Source of the DNA: Gorsachius magnificus | Lineage: Eukaryota > Chordata > Aves > Pelecaniformes > Ardeidae | Length of the DNA: 64,000 nucleotides | NCBI GenBank assembly: GCA_034008185.1 | Contig: CM067081.1 | Coordinates: 22,319,821 to 22,383,820 of the forward strand | Reading direction: 5' to 3' | Program-made: the position numbers and the translations under genes | The notes under the pieces: model-generated | Database searches by the model: none | Seen by the model: the letters and a program-made list of their open reading frames with translations, nothing else | What the model was told of the DNA's origin: nothing | Shown: positions 37,312 to 49,974 of the stretch, piece by piece | How the letters are laid out: each line of letters begins with the position of its first letter | Numbering within the stretch: the stretch's first letter is position 1

Positions 37312-40300
37312 CTAGTCCAACCCCCCTGCAGTGAGCAGGGACACCGCTAACTGGATCAGGTTGCTCAGAGCCCCATCCAACCTGGTCTTGAATGTTTCCA
37401 GGGATGGGGCCTCCACCACCTCTCTGGGCAACCCGTTCCAGTGTTTCACCACCCTCGTTGTAAAGAATTTCTTCCTTATATCCAGTCTAAACCTACCCTG
37501 GTTTAGTTTAAAACCATTACCCCTTGTCCTGTCACAGCTGGCCCTACTAAAAAGATTGTCCCCATCTTTCCTATAGGCCCCCTTTAGGTACTGAAAGGCC
37601 GCAATCAGGCCTCCCCGCAGCCTTCTCTTCTCCAGGCTGAACAAGCCCAACTCCCTCAGCCTGTCCTCGTAGGAGAGGTGCTCCAGCCCTTGGATCATTT
37701 TAGTAGCCCTCCTCTGGACCCGCTCCAACAGTTCCACGTCCTTCTTGTGCTGAGGGCTCCAGAGCTGGACGCAGTACTCCAGGTGAGGTCTCACCAGAGC
37801 AGAGTAGAGGGGCAGAATCACCTCCCTCGACCTGCTGGCCACGCTTCTCCTGATGCAGCCCAGAGTACGGTTGGCCTTCTGGGCTGCCATCGCACATTGC
37901 CGGCTCATGTCCAGCTTTTCATCCACCAGCACGCCCAAGTCCCTCTCGGCAGGGCTGCTCTCGATCCTTTCTTCCCCCAGCCTGTACTGATACTGGGGGT
38001 TACCCCAACCCAGGTGCAGGACCTTGCACTTGGCCTTGTTGAACCTCATGAGGTTCACACAGGCCTACCTCTCCAGCCTGTCCTGGTCTCTCTGGATGAC
38101 ATCCCGTCCTTCTGGTGTGTCAACCGCACCACTCAGTTTGGTGTCGTCCGCAAACTTGCTGAGGGTGCATTCGATCTCACTGTCTAAGTCATTGATGAAT
38201 ATATTGAACAGCACTGGTCCCAGTACGGACCCCTGAGGGACACCACTCGTCACCAGTCTCCATCTGGACATCGAGCCATTGACCACTACCCTCTGGATGC
38301 GACCATCCAGCCAGTTCCTTATCCACCGAACAGTCCACCCATCAAATCCATAGCTCTCCAATTTAGAGAGAAGGATGTTGTGGGGGACCGTGTCAAAGGC
38401 TTTGCAGAAGTCCACATAGATGACATCCATTGGTTTTCCCTTGTCCACTGATGCTGTCACACCATCATAGAAAGCCACTAAGTTCGTCAGGCAGGACTTG
38501 CCCTTGGTGAAGCCATGCTGGCTATCTCGAATTATCTCCCTGGCCTCCATGTGCCTTAGCATAGCTTCTAGGAGGGTCTGCTCCATGATCTTCCCAGGCA
38601 CAGAGGTGAGGCTGACAGGTTGGTAGTTCCCAGGGTCTTCCTTTCTACCCTTTTTGAAAATGGGCACAATGTTTCCCTTCTTCCAGTCACCAGGGACTTC
38701 ACCTGACTGCCATGACTTTTCAAATATCATGGAGAGTGGCTTGGCGACTACATCGGCCAATTCCCTCAGGACTCTGGGATGCATCTCATCGGGTCCCATG
38801 GACTTATGTGCGTTCAGGTTCCTCAGGTGGTCACGAACCTGATCTTCTCCTACAGCAGGAAGGGTTTTGCCCTCCCCGACCCCCCTCATGCCATTCATCA
38901 ACTCGGGTGGGGTGGGGAGAGAGGTTCCCAGTGAAGACTGAGGCAAAAAAATTGTTGAGTACCTCAGCCTTCTCTTCACCTGCTGTTACCAGCTTGCCAG
39001 TCTCGCTCATCAGCGGGGGTACGCTTTCTTTAACCATCCTTTTCTGGCCGATATACCTGTAGAAACCCTTCTTATTATTCTTTGCATCCCTAGCCAAGTT
39101 TAGCTCCAGCTGAGCCTTGGCTCTCCTGACCCCATTCCTACACAACCGGACCGCGTCCCTATACTCTTCCCAGGATGCCTGTCCCTGCTTCCACTGCCTG
39201 TGCAGTTCCCTCTTCCTCCTTAGTTTGACCAGCATCTCTCGTCTCAGCCATGCCGGTCTCTTCCCTTCTTTGCCCGATTTCTTACACCTGGGGATCGAGA
39301 GCTCTTGCGCTCTGTGGATCACATCCTTGAAGATCTGCCAGCTCTGTTCTGTTCCCCTGTCCCTGAGGACCGTTTCCCAGGGAGTCCTTCTGACTATCTC
39401 CCTGAGGAGCTGGAAGTTTGCTTTTCCAAAATTCAGGGTCCTGACTACACTCTTTGTTCTTCCCATTTCCCTCTGGAGCGTGAGCTCTACCAGCGCATGA
39501 TCACTGCAACCCAAGCTGCCTCCGATCTTGACATTTCCGACGAGCTCACTTGCATTGGTGACCACCAGGTCCAGTATCGCATCCCCTCGGGTAGGGGTGT
39601 CTATTACCTGGCTTAAGAAGTTGTCCTCAATGCATTTGAGAAACCTGCTGGATTGCCTACAGCTTGCCGTGTTGGTTTTCCAGCAGATGTCGGGGTGGTT
39701 GAAGTCCCCCAGCAGGACGAGAGCCTGCGAGCACGAAGCCTCCCGGAGTTGGAGGAAGAAGGCTTCGTCCATTGGCTCCTCTTGATCTGGCGGCCTGTAG
39801 TAGACACCAACCACCAGGTTCCCTTTGTTGCCTCTCTCTCTGATTCTTATCCATAAGCTTTCGACCTGCTCATGGCTATTCTTCAGGGCCAGCTCTTCAC
39901 ACTAATGATTTCTTGATGTAAAGGGCAACGCCTCCACCCCTCCTTCCTCGCCTGTCCCTTGTGAACAGCCTGTAGCCATCAATAGCTGCATTCCAGTCGT
40001 GGGATTCATCCCACCAAGTTTCCGTAATGGCGATCAGGTCGTAGCTTTCTAGCAGCACGATAACTTCCAACTCCTCTTGTTTGTTTCCCATGCTGCGCGT
40101 GTTTGTACAGAGGCATTTCATATGAGCTGTCGGCCTCGTCACCTTCATAGCAGAACACCCTTCATTTACTTTGAGGTGTTTCACGGGCTTCTCCTTGTTG
40201 GCTCCTACTACCTCAGGAGCCTCCGGCTCACCTCCACCAGACTTCAACTTCTCTGCAGTGCCCCTGGCACACTGCTGGGCAACAGGCTGAAGGCTCATAC

Positions 40301-40382
40301 TAGCCCCCAGTCCCTCTAACCCTTGCGTTTCATCCCCTAGCCTGTCACTGGCAAGCCCAATAGGTTCCCGTTCCCCCTTCAC
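37312..40382 (-). pseudogene. CR1 ORF2 (endonuclease-reverse transcriptase), disabled
   Basis: ORF2 nicks target DNA and reverse-transcribes CR1 RNA onto it. Domains in order: an apurinic-type endonuclease with N in 'TNTRSMGNKQEEL' (about 40102), E in 'ITETWW' (about 40021), GDFN (39709-39698) and SDH (39505-39497); a basic linker; a reverse transcriptase with '[11 protein letters not shown]' (motif A Asp near 38411), '[11 protein letters not shown]' and 'FADDTKL' (38154-38143); then the C-terminal extension ending at TAG 37312-37314. Three lesions are visible: a +1 shift near 39895 after 'YIKKSLV', a shift within the C-rich run near 38906-38930, and TAG at about 38062-38064 where Trp is expected between 'DRLER' and '[10 protein letters not shown]'. 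Catalytic residues themselves remain intact. ORF2 starts a few bases after the ORF1 stop, the usual arrangement. Confidence 0.95.
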
Positions 40383-40384
40383 AT

Positions 40385-40897
40385 CTAGTTTAGAGCTCTG
40401 TCAATGAGCCCCGCAAGCTCCTGGGCAAAGACCCTCTTCCCCCTTTGAGAAAGCTGGCTCCCATTTGACTTGAGCAAGCCTGGTGCCTTGTAGACCATCC
40501 CGTGATCAAAGAACCCAAAGTTGTGGCGGCGACACCAGTCGTGAAGCCACATGTTAATAGATTGAGTCTGCTCATATTGTCCCGTGTCTCTGTCCACCAC
40601 TGGAAGGAGCGAGGAAAAAATAACCTGCGCTCCAGATCCCTTCACTAATCGCCCCAAGGCTTTGAATTCTTTTTTGATTACCCTCGGGCTACTTACTGCT
40701 ACTTCATCGGCACCCACATGGAAGAGCAGCAAGGGATAGTAGTCCGAGGGTCGGACCAGGCTAGGAAGTTTCCTAGCGATGTCTCTAACCCGGGCTCCTG
40801 GGAGGCAGCAGACCTCCCTAAGAGCAGGGTCTGCCCGGCATATCGGTCCCATCATCATGTCATTACTGTTATAATGGTAATGTTCCTTCAAGAACAA
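40385..40897 (-). pseudogene. CR1 ORF1 C-terminal part (esterase-like domain), 5'-truncated
   Basis: A 170-codon frame ends at TAG just before ORF2. It contains 'LLLFHVGADEVAV', 'GAQVIFSSLLPV', 'INMWLHDWCRRHNFGFFDHG' and 'QLSQRGKRVFAQELAGLIDR', which align in order with the SGNH-hydrolase (esterase) domain at the C-terminus of CR1 ORF1. In family members the second block is usually HVGTND-like and the end DG-HLS-like. Here they read HVGADE and NGSQLS, so the expected catalytic Asp and His are replaced by Asn and Gln. The nucleophile block (GDS) and zinc-finger N-terminus are missing by truncation. ORF1 normally binds CR1 RNA. The family comparison is from memory. Confidence 0.8.
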
Positions 40898-40915
40898 ACG
40901 GGAAGCGTAACATAG

Positions 40916-43900
40916 AGCAGCTCACGTATTGAAGGGAACCAGCAAACAAAAGGCAAGCAAAGCTGGAGCTCTCCAAGGCTAAAACAAATACAAAATGTCC
41001 AGAAGACAGCTGCTTTAACCTCCTTCGGAGATATCACTGCTCTCGATCCCTGGCAAAGCTTTTACTGCTGAAAACATATCAGTCTTTAGTTCAGTCCCAC
41101 TGACAGAACCCAGGTTTTCACAACCTTTCCTTCCTTGGGGCAGACTCCAGCGCTTGCTTCGATGTCGGCTGGACCCTGGCAGGGCTCCTGGTTAGGCCTG
41201 TCTACAACACAGTTACCGCAGTGTTGCATGGAAGGGCTCAAACAGGATCTAAATTAGCACATTCCAGCAGTAGAAGACGATCAACTAAGCGTTCATGGGT
41301 TCAGCAAGTTTGATGTACCCGAAAGTACAAGAAATCCCAAGAAGCCGTTGCCTAGGGAAGCCAGACTGCTGGGCCTCTTTTCTGCCATATTCACAATCTG
41401 GTGATCTAGAAACAAGTTCCCCCTCTGACAGGCCCCTCTCCAGAGCACCTGTCTAACTGATGGCATATATGGTCATTATTGCCCCAGAACCACCTTAATT
41501 CTTACAGGGTTCAGAGAACAACAGCTTCACATATGTATGGCAATTAAAAGATAAACGTTTCCACTTTTTTTTTTTAAGTTACAAATGGAAAAACAAATAC
41601 CAAACAGAATAGCCTTATTTTCATCTAAGAGCATTATCCCCTTCTGACTCAATACATCACAACAACATGTACATCTTTTAAATCAAACCCACAAAGAATT
41701 CAGCCCAGCAGTATTACTGTCAACATCAGAACATTTGAGAGACATAAGGGGAAGATCTCAACCACTGTAGATTCTCATATCCGTAGAAATCTTACTGACC
41801 CTGGCAGCCTCAAGCCACCAAAGAGTTCACAGAAAAGCAAGTACCATCCTCAGTTCTTAGAAAAGGGTAGTATAGACATCAGGGCTTTTAATGGATTATC
41901 CTTTAAATACCATCAGGTCCAAAGGAGGTATACGTGTAGGAAAATTAGGTCTGGAGATTCAGACTGAATAGAAAGAGGTAGACCTTTACAAATAAAACCC
42001 CAAGTGAGAATCACTGCATGCATCCTAATACTGATGCAGGGGTACCATTAAGTTTGAGGGTGTGCCTGGGCCATGTTCCAAGCCCATACAGGGACAAGAC
42101 AAGAACACGCAGGTGACATTTCCTACATTCTAGTTTTTATGGAACAGAAATGCTGGTGCATGGGCTGGAATGGAGCCACAACTTATTTCAACAGGTTCCT
42201 GACCAGGGCAATCAGGGTTCCCTGCAGAGCACTCCCAAGAGTCCATTTAGACACAGTCAGTGAAAACAAAGAATAGGGGAAAGTCATGAGGCTGCATTCT
42301 GTTCAGTTTGGAGTACCTCTTGCTGTTCTAATTCATGGATCACCACTTCAGATTTTACATAATAGATACAGTGAGACTCGAAAAATTTCTTAGCGTAGGA
42401 TTAGAGTTAATTTGGAGGCTGGTAAGGCAGAAAATATATTCTATTCTGACTGCCATGATAAAGACTGAAATTTAAAAACATCACCTAGGATAAATAGAAG
42501 AATTACAGTATGGAAAAGTAATTAATCTTAGTAACCCAGAGGGGAAAAAAGTAAAAGGAAACAATAAAAGAAATTAAACACAGGCGATCAAATAACTGGA
42601 AGCGCTGCATAAAAGAACCAGTCTAGAAGGATATTTATAAATTGCTCCCCTTTCTCAGAGGGCAACTAAATACCATGCTTCTGAAAGAAATGAAAAAGCA
42701 GTCAGATGCCGAAACAGATGCATTATGAAGAGAGCTAAAACTAATAAACTCCTCATCTACAGCTTAACAGAACAGAAGGAAGTGAATTACAGGTATTAAA
42801 AATGCAAAACCACAAGTTCAGTATAAGAGTCAGATAAACTGCTGGATAACTGGACAGCAGGGCTGGGGGAGTTCCAGGCAAGCCCGGATGCTTCCTGGTA
42901 CAAAGATCCTGTGGAGAGATATCAGTGAGGCTAAGAGCCCACAGAGCTTGAAAGGCCAACAGAGGAAGAGGGGTCAGAGGCGCAATTAAACTAATGCAAA
43001 CACAAAAAGCCCCAAGACCACACAGGTTTTCAGTAGAGCTTTATAGTAGAAGACCCGCCATACACGGTACACAATCTCTACCCACTCTGCCTGAGATATC
43101 TAGAAAGCATAGAGGATCCCAAAACCAAATGCAAGGCCAGTCTAGCAGCACAAAAATAAACAGACTGTTACAAGTCGTGCACAGGCCAATCTTGTCTCTG
43201 AGGGAAACAAAGACCTCTAAAAAAAAGAAAAAAGTCCGCAGAAGAACAATAAGCATCCTTCCTGAGCCTATACAGTTTAAGTAATGAGGCTTCCTATGGA
43301 ACAAATCATTGAGGCTCAGGCGCGGGCAGCCAGGAGCTACATCAGCTCAGACATGAACCAGTAGCAAGGCACATTTAGTATGGAACTAAATACACTAACA
43401 CATCCAGTCTACTTCCAGACTGGTGCTGGCTTCTAACCCTACACTTAGCTGTTGAACTCACAGCTGCTCTACCCAATTGTACATAGGTACAGCAAGAACA
43501 AACCGCAGTAATGACCACCTGTGGTTGCTATCTGTCAAAGGCTTATTGATGCTTACAGAGGGACCTTTTCTGAAAAACTCTGTTCTTGAAGACAGGGTTT
43601 AGAAAAAACAAATACTTGCATAACCATACTGGGCGCCCATCACCTCCATGTCCCCAGATTAGCAGAGTGAACTTCACAACAGCCCAACTACAAAGAGGAA
43701 GACACAGGTGTCCCTGATTTCCTCTTGATATTCACCTTAAATGAATACCTGTTAAAAAAACCCCGCCCCAAAACAAGAACCCACCCTCCCCAAAAAAACA
43801 GTTCCAATTAACAAAATGTACAACTAATGAAATAGAATGTAAGCTTGTGCTCTATTCGCATAATATGATACTCATGTTAAGCACCTTCCCTGACTTGTGC

Positions 43901-46900
43901 TATGAAAAATGTGGATGAATTTTAATAACACATTGAGTTGTAAGGTTTCCAGTTCTACTATAATTTTAAGTACAAGGCTGAAAGAATCTGTAATTAAACA
44001 GCTCCAAGACAGACTAGAGTTTGTGTGGTCTGAACTAATCAAGTACGTACTGCTCCTAACCTCAGTCAGCTATATGAAATTAGTTTTCCTTTTATTATTT
44101 TGAAAAGATTTTTAGGATAAAAAAAGCCTACATTTTTCTTGGCTATGCACTACAGCAGTGGCTAAAGCAAAAGGATTGCTAAAAATTGCTCTTCTGATTT
44201 AGTATATATTAACACAGTTACCAAAAAGCATTCTAGACATCACTCAAATGGAATAATCAGATTCTGCTCTAACAGCAAATAAATTCCTGAGAACAATTAC
44301 AGCTCCTGATAGCTTCCTTTGGAAAGACAAGACAGCAATACCTACCAAAAGGCAACTGGCTGGCACGGCTTTGATTACCACCTCCTGGGAATCTTGCTGG
44401 CCATGACAATTTTGAAACAGAGGCTGAACAACAGGATATAACATATACATGTATTTCATTGTTTACTCCACCCCCAAAGTATCTGAGTTGATGCAAAAAG
44501 AGAATTACCAGGGAAATATACATCCTTCACACATGGGATTTGTTGTAGAGAAGATATGAGTCTTGGGTCAATTTGGCTTATCTATAACTGAAAATTTATG
44601 ACAGGCTAATGGGAATTTCCAACTGGAGGCTATCTTGCGAGTCCCTGAACTCAACACTGGCAGCAAAGTGTCATTTCAAGCACACATTTAGAAAGCTTTC
44701 TCCAAGAGCTGCGAAGCACTCTGCTCTGACTCCTGCAGCTCCTGGCGCACCACTTCAAGTGAAGACATTTTCTGTCTTTTTCAAGATGAAATTACTGACA
44801 GTTGGTCACCTCATGAAAATATTAGTATCCTCTTTCCAAAGCAATTGGTTTTTTTTTTCTCTCTTGCTCTCCTACTGCAACTATTACAGGAAAGCTGTTC
44901 TGGAATTTCCTCACCCTAGAAAGCACCTCTTCACAAGTACTTTTCAGCTGAAGGTTATACAGGGCTTGTTTAGATCCCTTTGCATCAACACTGTCCTTCA
45001 GCATTAACAACACATTTCCTTACTTGGTGTCCCATCCTGAGGCATATATTTAAGTAGAACTAAGAATAGTAGAACTATATTTTAAGTGGTGTTTCCCCCC
45101 CATGTTTGCTCTCTGGCAATGTACAAGGCAAATTCTTAGTTACTTCCGCCTTCCCTAAGCATTTGAATAGTAACCCTTTGCAGCCTTTGAATTAATTTCT
45201 CTTTCCTGAGACTCCTCAGAAGCAGTATTATAAACTGAAAAAGTTGATACTTTCTTCTGGAAAACCTTTTGCTCTGATTTTTCAAACTCAGATTTAACTG
45301 GATGCCAGCAGCGTCAGGTGTGATATTTTCATTAATTCAAAGGCAAGAGGCTTATTAGACAGTTTATGTTATCAAAAAAGAAATAAAGGAAAAAATCTGT
45401 AGCAAAATCAATTGTGTCCTTTGGTGGAGATCTACAGTTCCAAAAGCAGCTTTACTCCCTGTATCTCCCCTGTCATCTTGATTGAAAACCACTGAAAGCA
45501 CCAATTCCACAGAAAGGTTAAGGAGAAATCAAGTGGTGATGTTCAGAAGATAGGCACACCAGGGATATTAGCATTGGGTTGATATCTCACTGAGAAGCAG
45601 CAGAGAGGAAATGTTCAGGGGCTCAGTAAACATGAACTTGGTAGACTGGCAGAAAACCAAGACCTTTCTCCCTGTGGATACAATGCAGATAGAGGCACTA
45701 GTTGCACCCTTCGCTTAAGTGAGAAAGAAAATCTCAAATTCCAGTGAAAAGTGTTAAATAGAAGGCAGCGTGAAAATCCAGCCCATGCAGCTGCATAAAT
45801 GTATCCAGTAGATCCCTTTCAGCTACTGATTGGAATATTCTCAATTGACAAAAAACCTGGAACTTCCCATCTCGACAGCCAGATAGCTGTCAATTGTATC
45901 ACGATGTAGATGGAGATGGAAGCTCAAGTAACTGGCCCAGATGTGAATTCATCAGCACAAGAGGGGCTGAAAACACAAGCAGCATTTTGGTACTTTGCAA
46001 ACACTTCAAAGGGTGCCCGAAACAAGAACAAGCTCATCACCAGCCAGCAAGATCACCAGCCTGCCTCATGTTTCCTATTGCTAATCACCCTTCGCAGGAG
46101 GGAAGAAAGGACAAGGGGATATTCCAAGTCAAGGAGGGAGCAGGTTTGAAAGTGGAAATCCCTGCTGCAGAGCCTGAAGAACACACTGCAACAAGATCTC
46201 TTTGAAGCCAACAACCCATCAAACCGTGGAGGAACCCTCCTCCCCCCACTGACTCTTCCGGTATGAGACCACGTAGCAAGAGCGATCCCTCGGATTGCCT
46301 ACTGGAATGCACTGTGTAATGCTCCTCCCATTTGCAGCTCCGTGACGACTTTCTCCAACTACCCAGTTGCTTTCATGGCTGCGTAGTATTAGGAAAATAT
46401 TTGATGTATTTTTAGCTTTCTTTTATTGTAGCTTAGCAGCTGGATTCAAAGAGAGCCAACACTGTGTGATCAAGCTGACCTGCGTATGGATCAGTTAACA
46501 TGTGCTCTACCAACCAGCCATGAGCCCTCTTAAGACATGACAAAAAGGGCCAAGTCAAGGATTACAGTTTTTAGGGTATAAATCCGCATGGATCAGGGCA
46601 TAAGGTGCTCCCCACTGCCATCCAGATTACTATGGTTAATCAGCAGCTTTTCATGTTTCAATCAATCTCTGATGGTGCAATTCCTGTTTTTCTGAAAAAT
46701 ACTACTACTGCATGTAACCTGAGAGAAGATGGAGGACCAGCTGGATTAGTGACCTGATACAGCAACAATTTGTATGGCTTGCCTTACCATAAATCCTGCT
46801 TAAACACTACCCTCTTGCTTAAAGCTGGACAGTCAGTGACCCTCAGCCTACTTGGCCTGTTATGGAAGTGACCAGAGCAAACCACTTCCGAGTAAACCGA

Positions 46901-47429
46901 ATCCCTGCCTGCTGAAGAGATGTGCCTTTGCTTGGCAAGGTTGAGAAGGGCAGTGAAGAACATGGCTGTGCTTTAGGTGGAAATTTAATCTGTGCTGGGG
47001 ATATTACCAACTGTGGAAACATTTGACTTAAAGAGTTATGCGTTTCCATATATTAACATACTTCCCACACTTGCTCACATCTGCCCAAATAAGCTATGAA
47101 ATAAATATTTTCCACTCTGTAAATATAGCACATATTTCTAATGCTCAGTGATACATCACTTAATCAATCCAGAACGGTGTAAGCCAGCTTTTGCAGCTAA
47201 GCCTTTCATGGTACAGCTCAGCAGGCAAGTAAACAGGTTTAAAAAAAATTCACAGACAGTTCGCTTACCTTTCAGTTTGCACTTCTCTTGTACATAGAAT
47301 TTGTTTCATTTAAAAAAAAATAGTAGTATCAACAGCTTAACAGAGTAACAAGCAGTGCACTCCTCTTCTAAAGGAACACCTGTGGTAAGAGCGGCAACTT
47401 TCTTATGCTCATCTGCTTTCTCAGTATCA
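40916..47429. other. Unique sequence, no gene recognised
   Basis: A 6.5-kb stretch with no recognisable transposon, exon or RNA gene. Frames such as 42073-42276, 44609-45007 and 45894-46205 have no domain resemblance. The interval 42300-42700 has a purine-rich texture that could be a decayed LINE but gives no firm match. An acceptor-like or donor-like site can be found locally, but no coherent exon. Confidence 0.5.
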
Positions 47430-47730
47430 GCCAAACGTCTGATGCACAGAATTAACGAGATTAGCAAATACTAGTATAAAAGGTGACTTGCAAAGCCATT
47501 GGCCTTTTGATTTCATCACGTATATTAAAGATCTTGATTTATCCCATTAAATAATGCCTTTCTGTCATCCTGGGAATCCAATCAATGCTATGTACAGCCT
47601 GCTTTACTTTTGATAAATGATTGAGTAACTCAGAGATATTTTGTTTAGTGAATTTTTAACAAAGATATCCTTTCTCCAAAATGTTTAGTTGAATTTTAAT
47701 CAAACCCATCAATTTGTGAGTTTTCTTTTT
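47430..47730. promoter_or_regulatory. Weak candidate conserved non-coding block
   Basis: The stretch has 'attaacgagattagcaaat', 'cattggcc', 'aaagatcttgatttatccca', 'gaatccaatcaatgctatg' and 'tgataaatgattgagtaact'. This mix of homeodomain, CCAAT and TALE-type cores without simple repeats is enhancer-like. Support is motif texture only. Confidence 0.22.
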
Positions 47731-47938
47731 TGAATTTTACCATTTTCTAGCCTGAGAAATACTAGGTATACCACATGTATGTTCCCCTAGTTTTAGAAAT
47801 TAATTGGGTATCTCCAGGACATTAAAGATCCAGTGAAAGAAACAAAGACGTTCCTTCTCCAAAAGGTTTAGTCAGACAGTATAATAAAATAGGTGTTAAT
47901 AAATGCTGATTAAAAAGTTAGGATGAGTATGATTAAAG

Positions 47939-48099
47939 AAACCCTATCCATTCCTATTTTAGAGCTCTCCTGTATTGCCAAGACTTCTTAAGCCAACACA
48001 CCTACCAAAGTAGTCAAAAAACCCTATCCATTCCTATTTTCAGAGCTCTCCTGTATTGCCAAGACTTCTTAAGCCAACACACCTACCAAAGTAGTCAAA
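47939..48099. repeat. 80-bp tandem duplication, two near-identical copies
   Basis: The segment starting accctatccattcctatttt at 47941 recurs at 48021. The second copy has one inserted c before 'agagctctcc', making its later part offset by 81, and both end 'cctaccaaagtagtcaaa'. There are no other clear differences over about 78 bases, so the duplication is recent. No target-site features suggest a transposon. Confidence 0.92.
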
Positions 48100-49974
48100 C
48101 AGTGAAATTAGCATTTGAAGAACAAAACCAGAAAACCTGCAAACATTTTTACATAGCAGAAAACTTGAATGGTACATTGCAAAGACACAGTATGGAAAAA
48201 ACCCCAAAATGTAAACCAAATGATATCTACATTAAGATAACCATAATAAGGAACCATTAATTCCAAGTAATTTTCTGGAATTTTCAACTTTATACAATTT
48301 GAAGGTAAAAAATGTATTTGCTAGAAAATAAACCACTCTCAGAAAGCTGAAGAAACATCTCCCACAGTTGTCAAAGTTGTGATTGAATGAGAACTACTTG
48401 CCGTGTGTTTAAAAAAAATTCTTATCATACTTTTCTGAAGACAGCTACCACAAAAATTGCTGAAGTTTGAAGTCTGTTCAGGATATTGTCTAAAATAAGT
48501 ACTGGAGTATTTGCGCAGCTTGTATGGAAGGAAAAGGAAAGACTGAGGTAACTGCTGCTTGGAAACTGGTCGAAGGCTGTGAAAGGACTGATGGCTGGAG
48601 CATTCCTCTGCTTGCTTAGCCTAGTATAACTGAAAGCCAGCAGAAGTCCAGGATTTCTGTAAACTTGACCATAATATGTGTGTTATCATAATTGCCATAC
48701 TATAGCTACAGCTTAGCTAGCTTTGTTACAAAGGAAGCAACAACACAGAAGGTTAGCTATTTCACCAGAGTATGAAATATGTTCTTGAAAGTCTTTTTTT
48801 TTCCCCCCAGACAAATATTCATCCATGCAAGAACTGGTCAGAAGATTGACCATGGTTTCTCAGCCAGCGTTAGTAAATATGACATTTTACTAAGTTAACA
48901 CCAATTCACTGAAAATTTCATAGTGGTAGGATTAAAGTCTAATGAACCAGTCCCCAAAAAAACCAACAGAAGTTACGCTTCCTCAGCAGATAAGTCATGA
49001 CAACTGTAGAGCTATTGCCTCCATCCATGCTAATTAGAAATCCAAAGAACAGCAAGAACTGTGCGTTCTGACAGTATTGCTTTTAACATTTGATGAGGCA
49101 ATACTACACTTGGGCCACCCATCCTGGTAGATGGCTCTCACTGATGGCCAGCGTCAGGCCTCACTGTGGAAGGCGGCCCGTGACCCAGCTGCACTGTACA
49201 TGAGTTGCAAGAGTAGAGACACTGATAATTCTTGTAGAAGTCTGAAGGGAGCTGAAACGTTACCCTAAGCAGGCGTGAACTACGTGTATTTTCACGGTTT
49301 ACACTGCAGTACTGCTTAGATGCACTATTACTGAAGGCTGGTTTATTTTACTTATAACGTCTCTCAGTGTAGCACATGATTCGGGGTAGTTTCATCACTC
49401 CATGAGAAAGGGATCTTTTATTAGCATTTTAATCTTACCCAACAGCTCTGTATTTTTGCAGGATAAGACGGTCAGAAGACTGGCCAGTTTTCCTCATGCT
49501 ACAGAAAGCGTGGTCTTTGTTTGCCAAATGCTCTTAAAAAAGCTCTCTTCTAGGTCAAATGATCTTAACCCTCCAAGCAACTTCCTATTCCTTGATTCAG
49601 TTGTTATTTATGGTTCAATATTCAAGCTTAACCTACCTGGAACCTGCCTGCTGCTTCTGACCAGACATCACAGAGTCTCATGGCTCCTCCTGAGCAGCCC
49701 TTTACAAATCACTGCTTGCTCTCCTCTCCCATTCTTCAGTTTCTCTGTGATAGAGGCTCAGGCAGCCTCTGAAACCCCACCCCTCCCCAAGTCAATCCCT
49801 CATTAAATATTTCTCCCTCTGCACCAGTCTCAAGATCAGGTGATTTCTATTCTAGGATCTCCATCTGCCTCCCCTCTGGATAAACTGGACAGAAGTTTCC
49901 TCCCCTCTTTTTCTACATCCTCCATCATCTTTGCCTTAAAGCGACGCTGTATTTAGGCCACCTCACTGACCTTG
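48100..49974. other. Unique sequence, no gene recognised
   Basis: The 134-codon frame at 49402-49806 (plus) includes a good acceptor-like site ('ctgtatttttgcag' near 49462), but no matching donor or domain was found. The remainder is single-copy sequence. Confidence 0.45.

Larger units (their letters stand above)
37253..40915 (-). mobile_element. Long CR1 LINE copy, 5'-truncated inside ORF1
   Basis: On the minus strand the element runs from within ORF1 (about 40900) through ORF2 to the CR1 3' UTR and a tail of repeated attctatg/attctacg units at 37253-37280. At about 3.65 kb it is long for a CR1 copy (a full element is about 4.5 kb), since most copies keep only a few hundred bases. It lacks the 5' UTR and the ORF1 N-terminal region. 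The 3' third is near-identical in layout and protein to the copy at 19.7-20.35 kb, which lies in the opposite orientation. The few disabling lesions point to a moderately young insertion that can no longer move by itself. Confidence 0.97.

Noticed and set aside
37331..40319. Plus-strand frames of up to 169 codons across the 37-40.9-kb interval
   Set aside because: They are antisense shadows of the minus-strand CR1 ORFs.
49402..49806. 134-codon frame with a good acceptor-like site near 49462
   Set aside because: No convincing donor, no partner exon and no protein resemblance.
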